Of a stretch of DNA of 64,000 nucleotides, positions 11,522 to 22,488 are shown piece after piece. The position numbers and the translations under genes were made by a program. The stretch lies in NCBI GenBank assembly GCA_029783825.1, contig JAREIK010003353.1, positions 1 through 64,000 of the forward strand, written 5' to 3'. Each line of letters begins with the position of its first letter. Position 1 is the stretch's first letter. The notes beneath the pieces are model-generated. The model made no database searches. It was not told the origin of the DNA and was given only the letters and a program-made list of their open reading frames with translations. The stretch comes from Sapria himalayana (taxonomy: Eukaryota > Streptophyta > Magnoliopsida > Malpighiales > Rafflesiaceae).

Positions 11522-12463
11522 TTTCTTCTTCTTATTCTTCTTCATATTATTCTTATTCTTTTTAATATTCTTATTCTTCTTATTCTTTCTATTATTCTTA
11601 ACTTTTTATTCTTCTTATTCTTTTTTTTTCTTCCTACTCTTTTTTTATTATTCTAATTTTTTTATTTTTCTTATTCTTATTATTTTATTATTCTTCTTAT
11701 TCTTCTTTATTCTTCAAATTTTGTTATTCTTTTTAATCAACTTATTCTTATTCTATGTTTTTGTCATTTTCTACTTATTGTTCTTAATCCTCTTAGACTT
11801 TTTATTCTTATTATTCTTCTTATTTTTATTTTATTCTTCTTTTATTTTTCTTCTTTTTATTTTATTTTGTTCTTATTCTTATTTTTTATAATTCTTTTTA
11901 TAATTCTTATTCTTATTATTATTTCTTATTATTATTCTTTTTTTTATTCTTATTCTGTTTATTCTTTTAATTCTTCTTATTCTAATCATTCTCCTTTATC
12001 TTATTCTTCTTATTTTTCTAATTCTTATTATTATTCTTATTTTCTTATTATTCTTATTCTTCATATTTTTATTATTCGTTATAATCATCTTAGTCATCTT
12101 ATTCTTCTTATTTTTTACTCTTCTTATTCTTTTTACTCTCCTTATTCTTTTATTTTTCTAATTATTATTATTAAATTATTCTTATTCTTCATATTCTTTT
12201 TATTCTTCTTTTTCTTCTTATTATTTATAATTCTTATTCTTATTATTCATTTTATTCTTCTAGTACTTCTAATTATTCATTTTCTTATTCTTCTTATTCT
12301 TCTAATTCTTTTAATTATCTTATTCTTCTTTTTTCTACTTATTCTTTTTATTCTTCATATTCAAGTTATTCTTCTTTTAATTTTTATTCTTCGTATTTTT
12401 CTTTTTCTTTTTATTCTTCAATTTTTTCTGTCTTCTTTTTCTTCTTATTATTCATATTCTTCT
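11522..12463. repeat. Array II: TTCTTCTTA-type nonamer array
   Basis: About 0.94 kb of the same degenerate nonamer array as array I, with T/C-rich sequence on the plus strand. It is bounded left by the 5' end of LINE-2 and right by the 5' LTR of gypsy-1, so gypsy-1 appears to have landed inside array DNA. The array reads as artificial ORFs at 11421-12493. Confidence 0.96.
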
Positions 12464-13633
12464 TGTAAAATCCATAAAAAAATGAATAAATAATTAACAT
12501 AATTTGATTTTTGGAAAAAAAAGTTGCAATATAGCAATTTTTCTAAAATTAGAAAATAACCTTAAAATTTTAGACCCCTATTGATAAAATTGATGTCGCT
12601 ATTGAATTCATCTTGGAAAGTATAGGTACGGTGTCAAATTTATTTAAATTCTAAGAAAATCAGAATATTGTCATATTTTTTTTAATTAAATAATTATTAG
12701 AATATTTAGAAAAAAAATTATGCGTAATCGAAAGACCGTGCTATGATGTCTGCGGCTGGTTGTGCATGCGTAGATGCGGTCCATCAGCCATCCATGCGTT
12801 TAACTAAAGAAAAAAATAATAATTAATAATAATAATGATATAAAAAAATAAGAAACCATCAGGAATCCGGAAAATGGGAAAAGACTGAAAAAAAATGTCT
12901 CGGTAGTAGGGAGAGACAAACAATACGGAGAAAAAATATATATTAATGGATTTTTTAATCGTAATAGATTATTCTGGAATCAAAATAAAATAGTCCAAGA
13001 AATAAAGTTACTCTACACGATGAGATCTTTAGTTTGATATCAAATTTATAATGTTTCCGTGAAATTTTCCGAAAGGTCGTGGTTTTCTCTTAACAGAATT
13101 TATTTCTATTTAATGGCAATAAATAATCATGTTTTATATTTCAATTCAAAATGTTAGAAATTTTTTTGCAAATGATTAATTGGAGAAAAGTTTCAGTATT
13201 TCGTTTAGTAAAAGTTTTTGCATAACAAATTGGCTTTGGATTGTTATAATTGTGTCTGAAACCTAGATTAAATTAGAAATGACATAATTGCATTTCATAT
13301 GCACGAGAACATTCCACATACATGGGTGGGTGCGTGATATATATATATATAAAGGTAGATGGATGGTATTTAGTGAACTCGAATTGGGACAACATCCAGA
13401 CTCAGTTGCGCAGATTTTATTTGGTACATAGCTATTATAGATTTGGGAACTCGAATTGGGACAACGTCCATGCTGAGTTATGGTGCTGCATATTTCTTTG
13501 AGTAAATCTAAAAAAATCATATTTTATTCGAAAAATACCAATATATTTTTTGGAGGAGTTCCATATTTTTTGGAATAATTCCAAAAAAATAATTATTTCT
13601 ATAGATATATATACATATACATACATATACATA

Positions 13634-13673
<40 letters not shown>

Positions 13674-14116
13674 TTATATATATAATATGTCACACTTGGC
13701 TTTGGCATGTGTGAGTGAGTTGATGGGACTTATGAATATGGGCATATAAAATTTGCATCAATAATTGCATTCATATAAACATTGTACTTGAATGGGTATT
13801 AATATATATTCATGACATTTTACGTGCACTTAGGTAGAGAGTAACTCTGAAGGAGTTTACTTCTACTGATCTTTGCTCACTCCGTTTGTGCGATCCCTTT
13901 TCAGGTACAAGTCCAGGACAGATGATAGATCCGCATACGGGATCGCACATGCGAAGGGAAGTCCGTTGTGGATTAAATAATATGTTGTGTTTTTCTTTAT
14001 TCCGCTGAGCAAATAAAATAAAAAAAAGGTATGGTATATTTGAAAAAAAATTATTTTATTACATATTGTATTGTGTGATGGAATGAGTGTGACCCCCTTG
14101 GGGATGTGGTGTCACA
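12464..14116 (+). repeat. Probable 5' LTR of gypsy-1
   Basis: The right end is well placed: GGTGTCACA ends at 14116, three bases before the PBS, and resembles the end of the gypsy-2 LTR. The left end is placed at TGTAAAATCC (12464), where array II stops, by analogy with the TGTAATGCCC start of the gypsy-2 LTR; this is inference because no 3' LTR copy is available. Length would be about 1.65 kb. It holds a direct repeat of GAACTCGAATTGGGACAAC at 13375 and 13447 (72-bp period) and a TA-dinucleotide run at about 13634-13665. Confidence 0.6.
13375..13465. repeat. 72-bp-period direct repeat in the gypsy-1 LTR
   Basis: GAACTCGAATTGGGACAAC occurs at 13375-13393 and 13447-13465, both times followed by a TCCA and a GA(C/G)T context. 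It is a partial tandem duplication in the region where an LTR promoter would lie. A regulatory role is only a guess. Confidence 0.85.
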
Positions 14117-14119
14117 GCT

Positions 14120-14130
14120 TGGTATCAGAG
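14120..14130 (+). promoter_or_regulatory. Primer binding site for initiator-Met tRNA (gypsy-1)
   Basis: TGGTATCAGAG lies three bases after the LTR end and matches the first 11 bases of the plant initiator-Met tRNA-complementary PBS. The match weakens after that. It fixes the plus orientation of the element and the LTR boundary. Confidence 0.85.
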
Positions 14131-14368
14131 GTTAGGTATACAATTGTCCATGACTTAGAAATTAGCACAAGTTTCATAATGTGGCAGAAAAGTTTAGATA
14201 TATAAATATCTAATACTCGGGAAAAAAAACATTATTGCAAAGAAACATAACCTTAGCGGTTCATAAAATAAAATGATATTTTCAAAATGAAAAGTCTATT
14301 ATGAGTTGGCATGTGCACTAATAATAGGGAATGAATGTGATTCTTATATTATTATTTGACTTATGTAG

Positions 14369-15100
14369 ATGAGAAGTAGAGAACGAGGATATGAGGATGT
14401 CTACGAAATGAGGATCAACCCCCAGCCTTTTTGTTCAGCAAGCTCTAATAGAGGCTGTGGGTGTCGCTGTTGTAAGAGTTGCAAAACTAGTACAACCAGG
14501 GGTCAAGAAGGATCAAGAAACCTCCTAAAGTTCAAGGCACATCATCCTCCAATATTTATGGGGGGAGGGGACCCAATGACGGCATATTATTGGTTTCGAC
14601 ATGTTGATAAAATCTTGGATGTAATGTAAAATACTTCCAATGCTAAAAATATCCAACTAGCAGCATTCCAGCTAGATGGTGAGTCCCAAATTTGGTGGGA
14701 TTGGATCAAGGCCTCGAAGGATATAGAAGCAATGACATGGGAAGAATTCCAAGAACTATTTATCAAAAAAATATTTTCCGACTTCAGCTAGACAAGAATT
14801 CCTTGAACTTAGACTAGGAAATATGATGGTGCTGGACTACGTTGCTAAATTCACCGAGTTTTCATGTTTTGGGAATTATTATGTGGCTACTAATGTGGCT
14901 AAGGTTCGAAAATTTGAAGATGGATTAAAATTCTCTATCCGAGACAAGATCGTGTGATTTCTTATCCAAGATATGGATTTGATTGTTATGGCAGCTTTAG
15001 CCATCGAGCGAGAGGTTGAGGATGCACGAAATATCCAGGAAATAAGTGTAAGTGCTAGCGGAAAGAGAAAAGAGAATCAACATTTTTCTGGAAAGTAGCA
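14369..15100 (+). pseudogene. gypsy-1 gag (retrotransposon gag domain), broken
   Basis: An 86-codon frame (14369-14629) begins MRSRERGYEDVYEMR and enters the gag domain at KFKAHHPPIFMGGGDP and AYYWFRHVDKILDVM. A stop follows. The next frame continues with FQLDGESQIWWDWIKAS and MTWEEFQELFIKKIF (about 14660-14790), then shifted pieces resembling the FLELRLGNM and CFGNYYVA blocks to about 15050. The capsid-like protein packages element RNA in this family. At least three breaks make this copy non-coding. Confidence 0.8.
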
Positions 15101-15460
15101 GAAACCATTTATCCCATGAAGATTTTATGGACAAGGTCGTGATTATCATGGTCAAAGCCAGACTAGGACTTCTAGCTAAATTGGACATAAAAATTGTTTT
15201 TTATGTCATTAGCCTGTACATTAAAAATGGGAGTATCCACTGAAGCATGAATTTTTTTATGTCATCATACTCCTAGACATTCATGGGAAATACGCAAACA
15301 TGGTTTATTCCTCATTTCTCTAGTACAGGTCCAAGGAATTGAGTGCAATCTCGGGGTATTTCACAAATATCTCATACTTTACAAGCATACCAGGGAGGCC
15401 AAGGCATGGGTCGAGGTGAAGGTGAGAGCTCACAGACTGGGACTTTAAGGACCCAAGGGC

Positions 15461-15784
15461 GTGTCTATGAAATTTCATCATATATGGAGAGGATATATCG
15501 ATCAGTGGTACAATGTACTTTCTTGCTTTTTTATTTATGGGCAAGAGTTCTATTTGATTGATGGTGTATCACATTCATTTATTTCTACATCATATGTTAA
15601 AGAATTAGGATTAGGAGTCAAAAACTTGGATGAGCTATTACATATGACATCTCCTTTGGGGTCTAAGGTGAAAATTAGTCAAATATGTCAAGATTGTGAG
15701 TTAGAAATTTCAGGAATTTTATTCATGGCAGACCTTGGAGTCATGGACATGTCAGATTTTGAACTATTTATTGGCATGGACTAG
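15461..15784 (+). pseudogene. gypsy-1 aspartic protease, active site altered
   Basis: A 107-codon frame carries the retroviral-type protease region: FYLIDGVSHSFISTSYVKEL, then MTSPLGSKVKISQICQDCEL and FELFIGMD before a stop where a Trp or Leu is usual. The catalytic D-S/T-G-A triplet expected before SHSFIS reads D-G-V here, one residue short, so the enzyme would be inactive. Proteases of this family cut the Gag-Pol polyprotein. Confidence 0.82.
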
Positions 15785-15997
15785 TTAAAGCACATAAAGT
15801 CATTATTGATTGTGGTCGTAGAAGAATTATTATCCACACACCAGATGATATATGTGTTGTATTTTAGGGGGATAAGCTTGATGCTTTACCCCATACTATA
15901 TATGATTCTAAATGGCATGAACAACTTATGGGTTGGCTGGCATATCTCACCCTAGAAGAAGAGGGGACATTGAATATGAATCTTCCTTGGATAGTTT

Positions 15998-16884
15998 GTG
16001 AATATGAGGATATTTTTTGATGAACAACCAGGATTACCAATGCACAGGAATGTCGATTTTTGTATTCAGTTACATCCTAGTACATCTCTCATTTCTACGA
16101 CTCCACATAGAATGATGCCGATTGAATTACAAGAACTTAAGGTCCAGATACAATATTTATTGGACAAAAGTTTTATTAGACCCAGCACTTCACCATGGGG
16201 TGTTTCATTTTTATTTGCAAAGAAGAAGGATAAAACTATTCAATTGTGCATTGATTATTGATAGTTGAATAGGTCACGATAAAGAATCGATATCTATTAC
16301 CATGATGATGATTTATTTGACCAGTTAAAAAGAACACAGATCTTTTCCAAAATAGATCTTCGTACTGGATATCACCAGTTGCGAGTTAGAGAGGCTGACA
16401 TCTCTAAGATAGCATTTAGAGCACGGTATGGGCATTTTGAGTTTACAGTAATGCCTTTTAGATTAACGAATGCGCCAGCAACATTCATGGATCTTATGCA
16501 TAGAATATTTCAGCCATATTTAGATTATTTTGTTGTGATTTTTGTGGATGACATTTTAATCTATTCTTAGTCCGAATGAGAGCACGAGGATCATTTAAAC
16601 ATTATTCTCTAAACTTTGAGAGAACATGAGTTGTATACCAAGTTTGGTAAATGTAACTTTTGTTGACAGAAGTAAAATTTTTGGGACATGTAGTATCATC
16701 TACGGGTGTCTTAGTGGACCCTGAAAAAGTCAGGGTAGTCAGGAGTTGGGAGAGGCCAAAGTCAGTTTTTGAAATACATAGTATTTTGGGATTGGCTGGG
16801 TATTACAGAAAATTTATTAAGAATTTTTCCCGATTAGCTGCTCCAATGACTAGATCGACTAGGAAGGATGTTAAGTATGAGTAG
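15998..16884 (+). pseudogene. gypsy-1 reverse transcriptase, broken by stops and a frameshift
   Basis: RT is spread over three frames: 15998-16261 (YLLDKSFIRPSTSPWGVSFL and CIDY), 16379-16570 ([20 protein letters not shown] and FVDDILIYS) and 16660-16884 (EVKFLGHVVSSTGVLVDPEK, GLAGYYRKFIKNFSRLAAPM). The catalytic FVDD box is at 16541-16552 and intact. A frameshift lies near 16570-16660. The order and motifs are typical of Ty3/gypsy RT. Confidence 0.88.
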
Positions 16885-17320
16885 ACTGATTCATGTGAAA
16901 ATGCATTCCATGAATTGAAAAGGAGACATACTTCAGCGCCTATTTTGATAATTCCAGATAGGGGACAAAAATATATAGTGTATTGTGACGCCTTGAAAGA
17001 TGGATTAAGATGTATTCTGATGCAATCTGGGAGAGTGGTAGCTTATGGTTCAAGGCAGTTAAAGAATCATGAGAGAAATTACCCCACACATGATATAGAA
17101 TTGGCGCTATAGTCTTTGCTTTAAAAATATGGCACCACTATTTGTATGGGGAGCAATTTGAGGTATATTAAGACCATAAAAGTCTGAAATATATCTTTAC
17201 ACAACGAGATCTTAACATGAGACAGCGTCGATGGATGAGTACCTAGAAGATTATAATTTTACTTTGCATTACCATCTAGGTAAGGCAAATGTGGTGGCTA
17301 ATGCACTTATTTAAAAGTCA
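16885..17320 (+). pseudogene. gypsy-1 RNase H domain, degenerate
   Basis: The frame 16915-17112 has [40 protein letters not shown] and [10 protein letters not shown], the Ty3-type RNase H. After 17112 the frame is lost; LKIWHHYLYG-like and DFNLHYHLGKANVVA-like sense continues in other frames to about 17320. It is part of pol and not translated as such. Confidence 0.8.
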
Positions 17321-17499
17321 CGAGGTGCACTAGCTAGTATAGCTTTGCGGGAATGGGAGATGCTTGAAACTATGGGATGATTCAGCTTACAATATAGCAG
17401 TCAAAGTTAGGGTGTTATCGAGAGTTTAGTAGCTATATCTTCGTTATTAAATAAGGAGATTGAGATACAGAAACAAGATGCAGATATATTATCTATAAA

Positions 17500-17666
17500 G
17501 AACTGAGTGGAGACTGGTACGTGTGATGAAAGTTGGACTATTCATATGGTTGGTAGTTTTTGGTTTAGGGGATGGATTATAGTTCACTAGATAGTGGAAT
17601 TGAGAGAGGAGATTCTTAGAGAATTTCACTGTTTTTTTTACAGTACATCCAGGTGGCATTTTCTTA
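17500..17666 (+). pseudogene. gypsy-1 integrase N-terminal fragment, cut at the LINE-3 junction
   Basis: VELREEILREFH (about 17598-17633) and a PGG-like remnant mark the H2C2 zinc-binding start of integrase. The reading stops matching at about 17654, where a 13-bp direct repeat (TGGCATTTTCTTA at 17654-17666 and 17671-17683) marks the breakpoint with LINE-3. The catalytic core and 3' LTR are missing. Confidence 0.7.
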
Positions 17667-17683
17667 TTGTTGGCATTTTCTTA
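17654..17683. repeat. 13-bp direct repeat at the gypsy-1/LINE-3 breakpoint
   Basis: TGGCATTTTCTTA occurs twice with a 17-bp period exactly where gypsy-1 stops matching and LINE-3 starts. It is probably filler or slipped repair DNA from an illegitimate joining event that deleted the 3' parts of both elements. Confidence 0.8.
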
Positions 17684-18407
17684 ACACATATAGAGAGGCC
17701 CAAGTTAACTTATTGTTCTCATCTAGCCATATTCTTCTCAATTTTATCGGGTTACAGGTGATAAATGTGCTTTCATTTTTAATTTCTTCTAAATTGTTTA
17801 TGGCATTCCTGAGCACCATCAAACCTACTTCTTTCTGGACTTCCATAAGTACCAACTGTTATATGCAATGTAATTTTTTATCCATTTTAAAATCTTATTT
17901 TTAGCATAACTATCGCTCCATTTTTTTAACCTCTCTTCAAGTGATGTTGTGCTACTTTCTATGTCCGCATTCATTCTAATTTATTCCATATTTTCCGAGC
18001 TATTTTTTCTGTTGAAAAAAGATGATTCGAGTTTTCTATATCTTGACCGCAACATTCACATCTAGATGCTAATCTTTTGCCTTTCCTCTGAATATTCTCG
18101 TCGACAGGAATCCCATTTGAGAGAAATTTCCACATTAACACATTCATTTTTTCCGGGAGTACCTTTGTCTATGTTCTTTCAAAATTTTCTTGAGAGATTT
18201 TTTATTTCTAACAAGCTCTTTAGCACTTTTTAGCATAAATTTTCCTTGTGGATTCAAAGACCATTTCCACCTCGAGCTTGTTAGTATCACATGCTTCTCC
18301 ACAATAATGTGTTGCTTACACATCAGCTTCCAGCTTTTTGTCACCTTTTTTGGATATTTGAATGCTTTATCACCTAAGCTATATCTAGCTTTCAATATGC
18401 CACCCAA
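17667..18407 (-). pseudogene. LINE-3 ORF2 zf-RVT region and truncated RNase H linker
   Basis: 18144-18407 contains SRWKWSLNPQGKFMLKSAKE. The zf-RVT follows (LASRCECCGQDIENSNHLF-like sense, about 18020-18100), then a WYLWKSRKK block near 17850 and a 17664-17855 frame whose NPIK segment lines up with the NPIKV of LINE-4. Frame breaks lie between all pieces. The match ends at the gypsy-1 breakpoint. Confidence 0.75.
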
Positions 18408-18885
18408 AGACTACCATTTTTATTATTTTTTAAACTCCACCAATTTTTATGAGCCCAAGCTTTGGATATATCATTCAATTTATAGAAACCTAAACCTCTT
18501 CCCTCCATCAGAAAATAGAGCTCTCCCCATCTTTTCCGATGTGTTTTATTTTTTCCTTCCCTTTTATCCCATAAAAAATTAGACATTTCTCTTTCAAGCT
18601 TTGTAAGTATGTTTTAGGGTGGCTGTAAAGCCATTAAAGTGTATGCTAGTGTGCCTTGTAGCACATGCATGATCAACGTAATTTTTCCTACCATATTTAG
18701 TAGGTCTTCTTTCTAACCCACAATCTTTTGCCTCAACTTTTCAACCAGGCCTACTAAATACTCTTTCAACCTTTCCTCATAAATCAGGCAACTTAAGTAG
18801 CTTAGAGCTCATTTTTTATGCGTGAAGCTTGTGAGATTTTTTATTTTTATGGCTATGTTTTCAGGATTGTTATTTGCAATTATAA
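18392..18885 (-). pseudogene. LINE-3 ORF2 RT thumb region, separated from the palm by LINE-4
   Basis: 18392-18586 encodes MSNFLWDKREGKNKTHRKRW and GRGLGFYKLNDISKAW, the usual block after the RT palm. Upstream sense (QKIVGWKEDLL-like, about 18700-18740, and the cysteine/leucine block at 18790) reaches 18885, where the 14-bp TSD of LINE-4 begins. Confidence 0.8.
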
Positions 18886-18899
18886 ATTGGCTTTTATTT

Positions 18900-19847
18900 A
18901 TTTATTTTTTTTGATAAAGTTTGTTTATTATTTATAGCCCTCTCTTTTGGCGGAGGAATACCGTTTGTACAAACTACTTCTACCCTTTACCCTCTTACAT
19001 CCATTCCCCGTTTCTAAAGACTAATAATATAATTTCTAGCACTATTGAAATAACGTAAAAACTTGAAGTAAGTCATCAATCTTAACTTTACTCTTTACTA
19101 AAATGAGTTTCCTTCTTTTATCTTTCTAGCGCTTCCTGGATCATCCTTCCTGTTTTTCTATGCTGTATATAACATATTTCCTGCAAAAAAATAACAGGAA
19201 TTTCTCCCACTTTGCCAAATTCCTTTCAACCTTGTTGCACATATTCCGAAGCTTTCCTTCTACCGATATAGCTTTAGATTCACATCTTGAGAGCCATTTC
19301 CAAGCACTTTGCAGCATCCTGATCTTTGCCGACCTCCTAGACTAGACACTTACCTCTCCTAGGACCTTTTATTTAATACAAACACATGATTCTGTAACTT
19401 TCAGACTTCTAAACCCTTTCTACATGATTAAACGCTGGTGAAAAAAACATAACACATGACTTGACAAAATTTTTACAGACTCTTGCTAGTTACAGACTTC
19501 TTTTAATTCCAAGGAATATGATTTGATTGCCCCTTTAGTGCTTTCCTGCAAACACAAAAAACCAGAAACATACCGAAGGAGCAGAAAATTCCAGCCCTTA
19601 CCTTTTCGTTCCCTCATCTTTGTCTTGTGATGTGAACCTTGCAGTGACTGTAAAAGAAACAACAACTAGATTTTCTGGTTGTTTATACAATGAACTTCGC
19701 TGTTAACCTGCAGAGACAGATTCCCCTACAAAGAAGCTAGCACAATTCCACAGCTTATATTATTATACTTTTCTTATTTTAATTTCCATATTCTATTTTC
19801 ATATTCTTTTAATTTTCAGATTCCCCTTCACAGTAGCTACTGGATTT
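18900..19847 (-). other. LINE-4 3' UTR and tail
   Basis: About 0.95 kb without coding sense after the RNase H stop. The last 115 bases are the conserved family tail also found in LINE-2, -7, -8 and the 36102-36620 insertion. It ends in an A-rich, non-array tail (ATCAAAAAAAATAAATAAAT on minus). This shows that the nonamer repeat is not itself the 3' end of the element. Confidence 0.8.
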
Positions 19848-20630
19848 TCATATTCTATTTTTTCTGTTAATAATACCCTTCCTAAAGCTTAAATAAGGGA
19901 AGGCCTTCCTATCCAATTTCGCTATTCCTTTTACTTTTTCTGGCATCGAAAACACATCAAATTCATGTTCTCCTCTTATCGAACCTAATCTTGCAAGACT
20001 ATCCGCCAAAGTATTAGCTTCTCTATATATATGTAAGATTGATGCATTAAGCACTTTAATGAGGTTCAAAATAGTTTCCATTTCTTCCTCATACCTCCAA
20101 AGAATTATATTTCCACTTACTAAATCTACCAAAAGCATAGAGTCTACTTGAATTTGTATATTTTCTAAATCTAATTTTTTACAGACATTTAATCCTATAT
20201 TCAAAGCTTTTATCTCCGAGTGGAGGGCTGAAAATGCTTCTGTAGCCGATGTAAATGCTTTTATCACATACCCGTTTGAGTCCCTTATTACCCCTCCTCC
20301 ACCTGCTATACCAGTGTCCCTATTGAAGCTACCATCCGTGTTTAATGATATTTTACCTTTCGGAGGCCTATTCCAACTTATACTTTTTACCCATCCCTGT
20401 TTCGTATTTGTAATAGCGAGCCCCAGAACATTCCAGCTACCTTTTAAACAAGAACCATCAACTTTTATAGGGTTTATACTTGATATATTTCTGATTTCTT
20501 TAATTATATCTTTTATAATTTCATTTGAATTCATTCTTATGCCCTCAAATTTACTCTTATTACGAGCTTTCCATAGGCACCATATTGCTATATGAGGTAG
20601 ATTCTGAGTGAGCCAATTTTTGATGTAACT
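19848..20630 (-). CDS. LINE-4 ORF2 C-terminal RNase H, open frame of at least 228 codons
   Basis: The best preserved RNase H in the window. The frame stays open upstream of the MNSNEIIKD methionine through WKARNKSKFEG, so it is the tail of ORF2 and not a separate gene. Residues matching the catalytic acidic set are present: D in SLNTDGSF, E in ALHSEIKAL, D in QVDSMLLVD and D in REANTLADSLARLG. It ends at a stop after IINRKNRI. In the element this domain degrades RNA in the RNA-DNA hybrid. It is unlikely to be translated alone. Confidence 0.75.
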   Translation of the reverse strand, partial: SYIKNWLTQNLPHIAIWCLWKARNKSKFEGIRMNSNEIIKDIIKEIRNISSINPIKVDGSCLKGSWNVLGLAITNTKQGWVKSISWNRPPKGKISLNTDGSFNRDTGIAGGGGVIRDSNGYVIKAFTSATEAFSALHSEIKALNIGLNVCKKLDLENIQIQVDSMLLVDLVSGNIILWRYEEEMETILNLIKVLNASILHIYREANTLADSLARLGSIRGEHEFDVFSMPEKVKGIAKLDRKAFPYLSFRKGIINRKNRI

Positions 20631-20708
20631 TCTAGGGTTTAGATTTCCCCAACTCTTAATTCTATCAATTATTATATCTTCTTTTTTACTTATTTGTAAC
20701 TGGTCTCC

Positions 20709-21056
20709 TTATTCCCTCCAGACTACTGCAGTGATTCTTCCACTTGAAAGTAGATGATCCATTGATTCTTCATCTGCAAAGCAACATTCACATCTGGAGG
20801 CCATTTTAACACCTTTTCTTTTCATATTAGTGTCCACAGGCAGTGTATTTACCAGAACTTTCCATGCCAACGAGCACATTTTCAGTGGAATACCTGCTCT
20901 CCAGGCCCATTTAAATAAAGGATGCACGGGTTTTTTCCTTCTTATCAATTCTTTTGCTGACTTTAGCGTAAAATTACCTTGTGGATTAAGGGTCCATTTC
21001 CATCCCGATTTATTCAATAATGAGTGATTATCTACTATTTCCTTTTGTTTTTCCAA
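20709..21056 (-). pseudogene. LINE-4 ORF2 zf-RVT region
   Basis: A 115-codon open piece with SGWKWTLNPQGNFTLKSAKE, IPLKMCSLAWKVLVNTLPVD and the zinc-binding SRCECCFADEESMDHLL. It stops in front of the WKARNKSKFEG block, separating it from the RNase H frame, and an upstream break separates it from RT. The Cys-Cys and His residues of zf-RVT are kept. Confidence 0.82.
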
Positions 21057-21116
21057 TGCTTTCCAGCTATTTGATTTCTGCTTAACGCGATTGTGTTCTT
21101 GTTCTAGATATTTTGC

Positions 21117-22488
21117 TCACATATATTTTACCCAGAGGGAATCATTTTCTTTTATCCTCCACCATCCTTTGCAGTCCCAAGCAGCCGCCATGTCCTGTAA
21201 ATTAATGATGCCTAAACCCGCTTCCGCCTTAGGATAACAGATGTCTTTCCAATTTTTCCAATGAATTTTCTGCTTTCTATTTTTTTCCCTTAAAAAATTT
21301 GCCATTTCCATTTCTAGTTTATTTGTAAATTTCTTAGGTGGGTGTATGACTGATATAATATGTACCAGTGTACTTTGAAGAACATGGGAGATTAATGTAA
21401 TCCTCCCACCAAAACCTAATAGATCTACTTTCCAACCTGCTATTTTCCTTCTCATTTTATCTTGTAAAGGCGTTAGATAATTTTCTTTCAGCCTTCCTTC
21501 ATATATCGGACAACCTAAATATACTAAAGCATCTTTTTTATGTTTAAAACCGGTTATGTTTTTAATTTTTTTTACTACTTTTTGGAAGATTTTTTTGCTA
21601 CATAAATTGATATTTATCCTTATTCAGGGCTTGTCCTATTTCCTTCTCAAATACTTGTAGAAGGTCCATCAGGTTTTTCAATGAACTTTTATTCGCATTT
21701 GTGAAAATGATATATCATCCGCATAAGCTAAACAACTTATTCTGGAGTGTTTTTTGGCTGTCTAAAGGGGATTATTTTGCCCTCTGACATTCTTTTATTT
21801 AAATTAACAATTAATAATTCTAAGTACATATCAATTAATAAAGGCGATAATGGATCCCCCTGTCTCAAGCTACGTCTAGGTTTGAATTCTTACCTGTCAT
21901 TCCATTTACAATAATTCTAACCCAAACGCTTGTTACACATCTATATATTAAATCAATACATGTTTCAGAGAAACCAAATTTTCTCATGACGAAACATGAT
22001 GTATGCCATTCTACTCTATCAAATGCCTTAGATAAATCTAGCTTAACTACTAAGTTACTTCCTCTCGTTTTAAATGCTATTTATTTCATCATTTCTGATG
22101 CTAATCTAATATTTTCAATCATTAATCTATTCTTAACAAATCTTGTTTGTTCCTGTGATATTATAAATGGTAAAATATTACTAAGTCTGTTTTGAATAAT
22201 TTTAGCAAGGATCTTATAAACATTACATAAACTTATAGGCCTAAAATCCTCACATTTTTGAGGTGATTCTTTTTTGGGGATTAGCACTATGAAAGAATTT
22301 GCCCATGCCTTAGGAATATCCGCGCCTACAAAAAAACTGGCAATTGCAGGAACCAGATCTTTTTTGATAATGAGCCAGTTTAGCTGAAAAAAATAATTAT
22401 TCCAGCCATCTGGCCCTGCTCCACTATCCTTATCCATATCAAACACTGCCTTTTTAATCTCTTCTTCCTCCGGGATCTTCTCCATCAT
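21117..22488 (-). pseudogene. LINE-4 ORF2 reverse transcriptase, few lesions
   Basis: Two long pieces, 22081-22488 and 21117-21455, carry KDSGAGPDGWNNYFF, FIVLIPKKESPQKCEDFRPI, SLCNVYKILAKIIQNRLSNI and the thumb MRRKIAGWKVDLLGFGGRIT. The YADD box is intact at 21714-21725 but is followed directly by an extra AT dinucleotide that shifts the frame. A further stop and a shift occur between 21500 and 22080. Apart from these the motifs read cleanly. Confidence 0.86.

Larger units (their letters stand above)
12464..17666 (+). mobile_element. Ty3/gypsy-1: degenerate LTR retrotransposon, 3' truncated
   Basis: Plus-strand element with a probable 5' LTR (12464-14116), an initiator-Met-type primer binding site (14120-14130), gag, aspartic protease, reverse transcriptase, RNase H and the start of integrase. 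It breaks off at about 17654-17666 in the H2C2 zinc-binding part of integrase, where it is fused to the truncated LINE-3. There is no 3' LTR in the window. Many stops and frameshifts interrupt pol. The domain order PR-RT-RH-INT is that of Ty3/gypsy. Confidence 0.88.

Noticed and set aside
17664..17855. A small host gene antisense to gypsy-1
   Set aside because: The frame lines up with the linker before RNase H in LINE-4 (EIKNE and NPIK blocks), so it is LINE-3 remnant.
19848..20534. A stand-alone host RNase H gene
   Set aside because: The frame is open upstream into the LINE ORF2 linker, and the order with zf-RVT and RT shows it is the ORF2 C-terminus.
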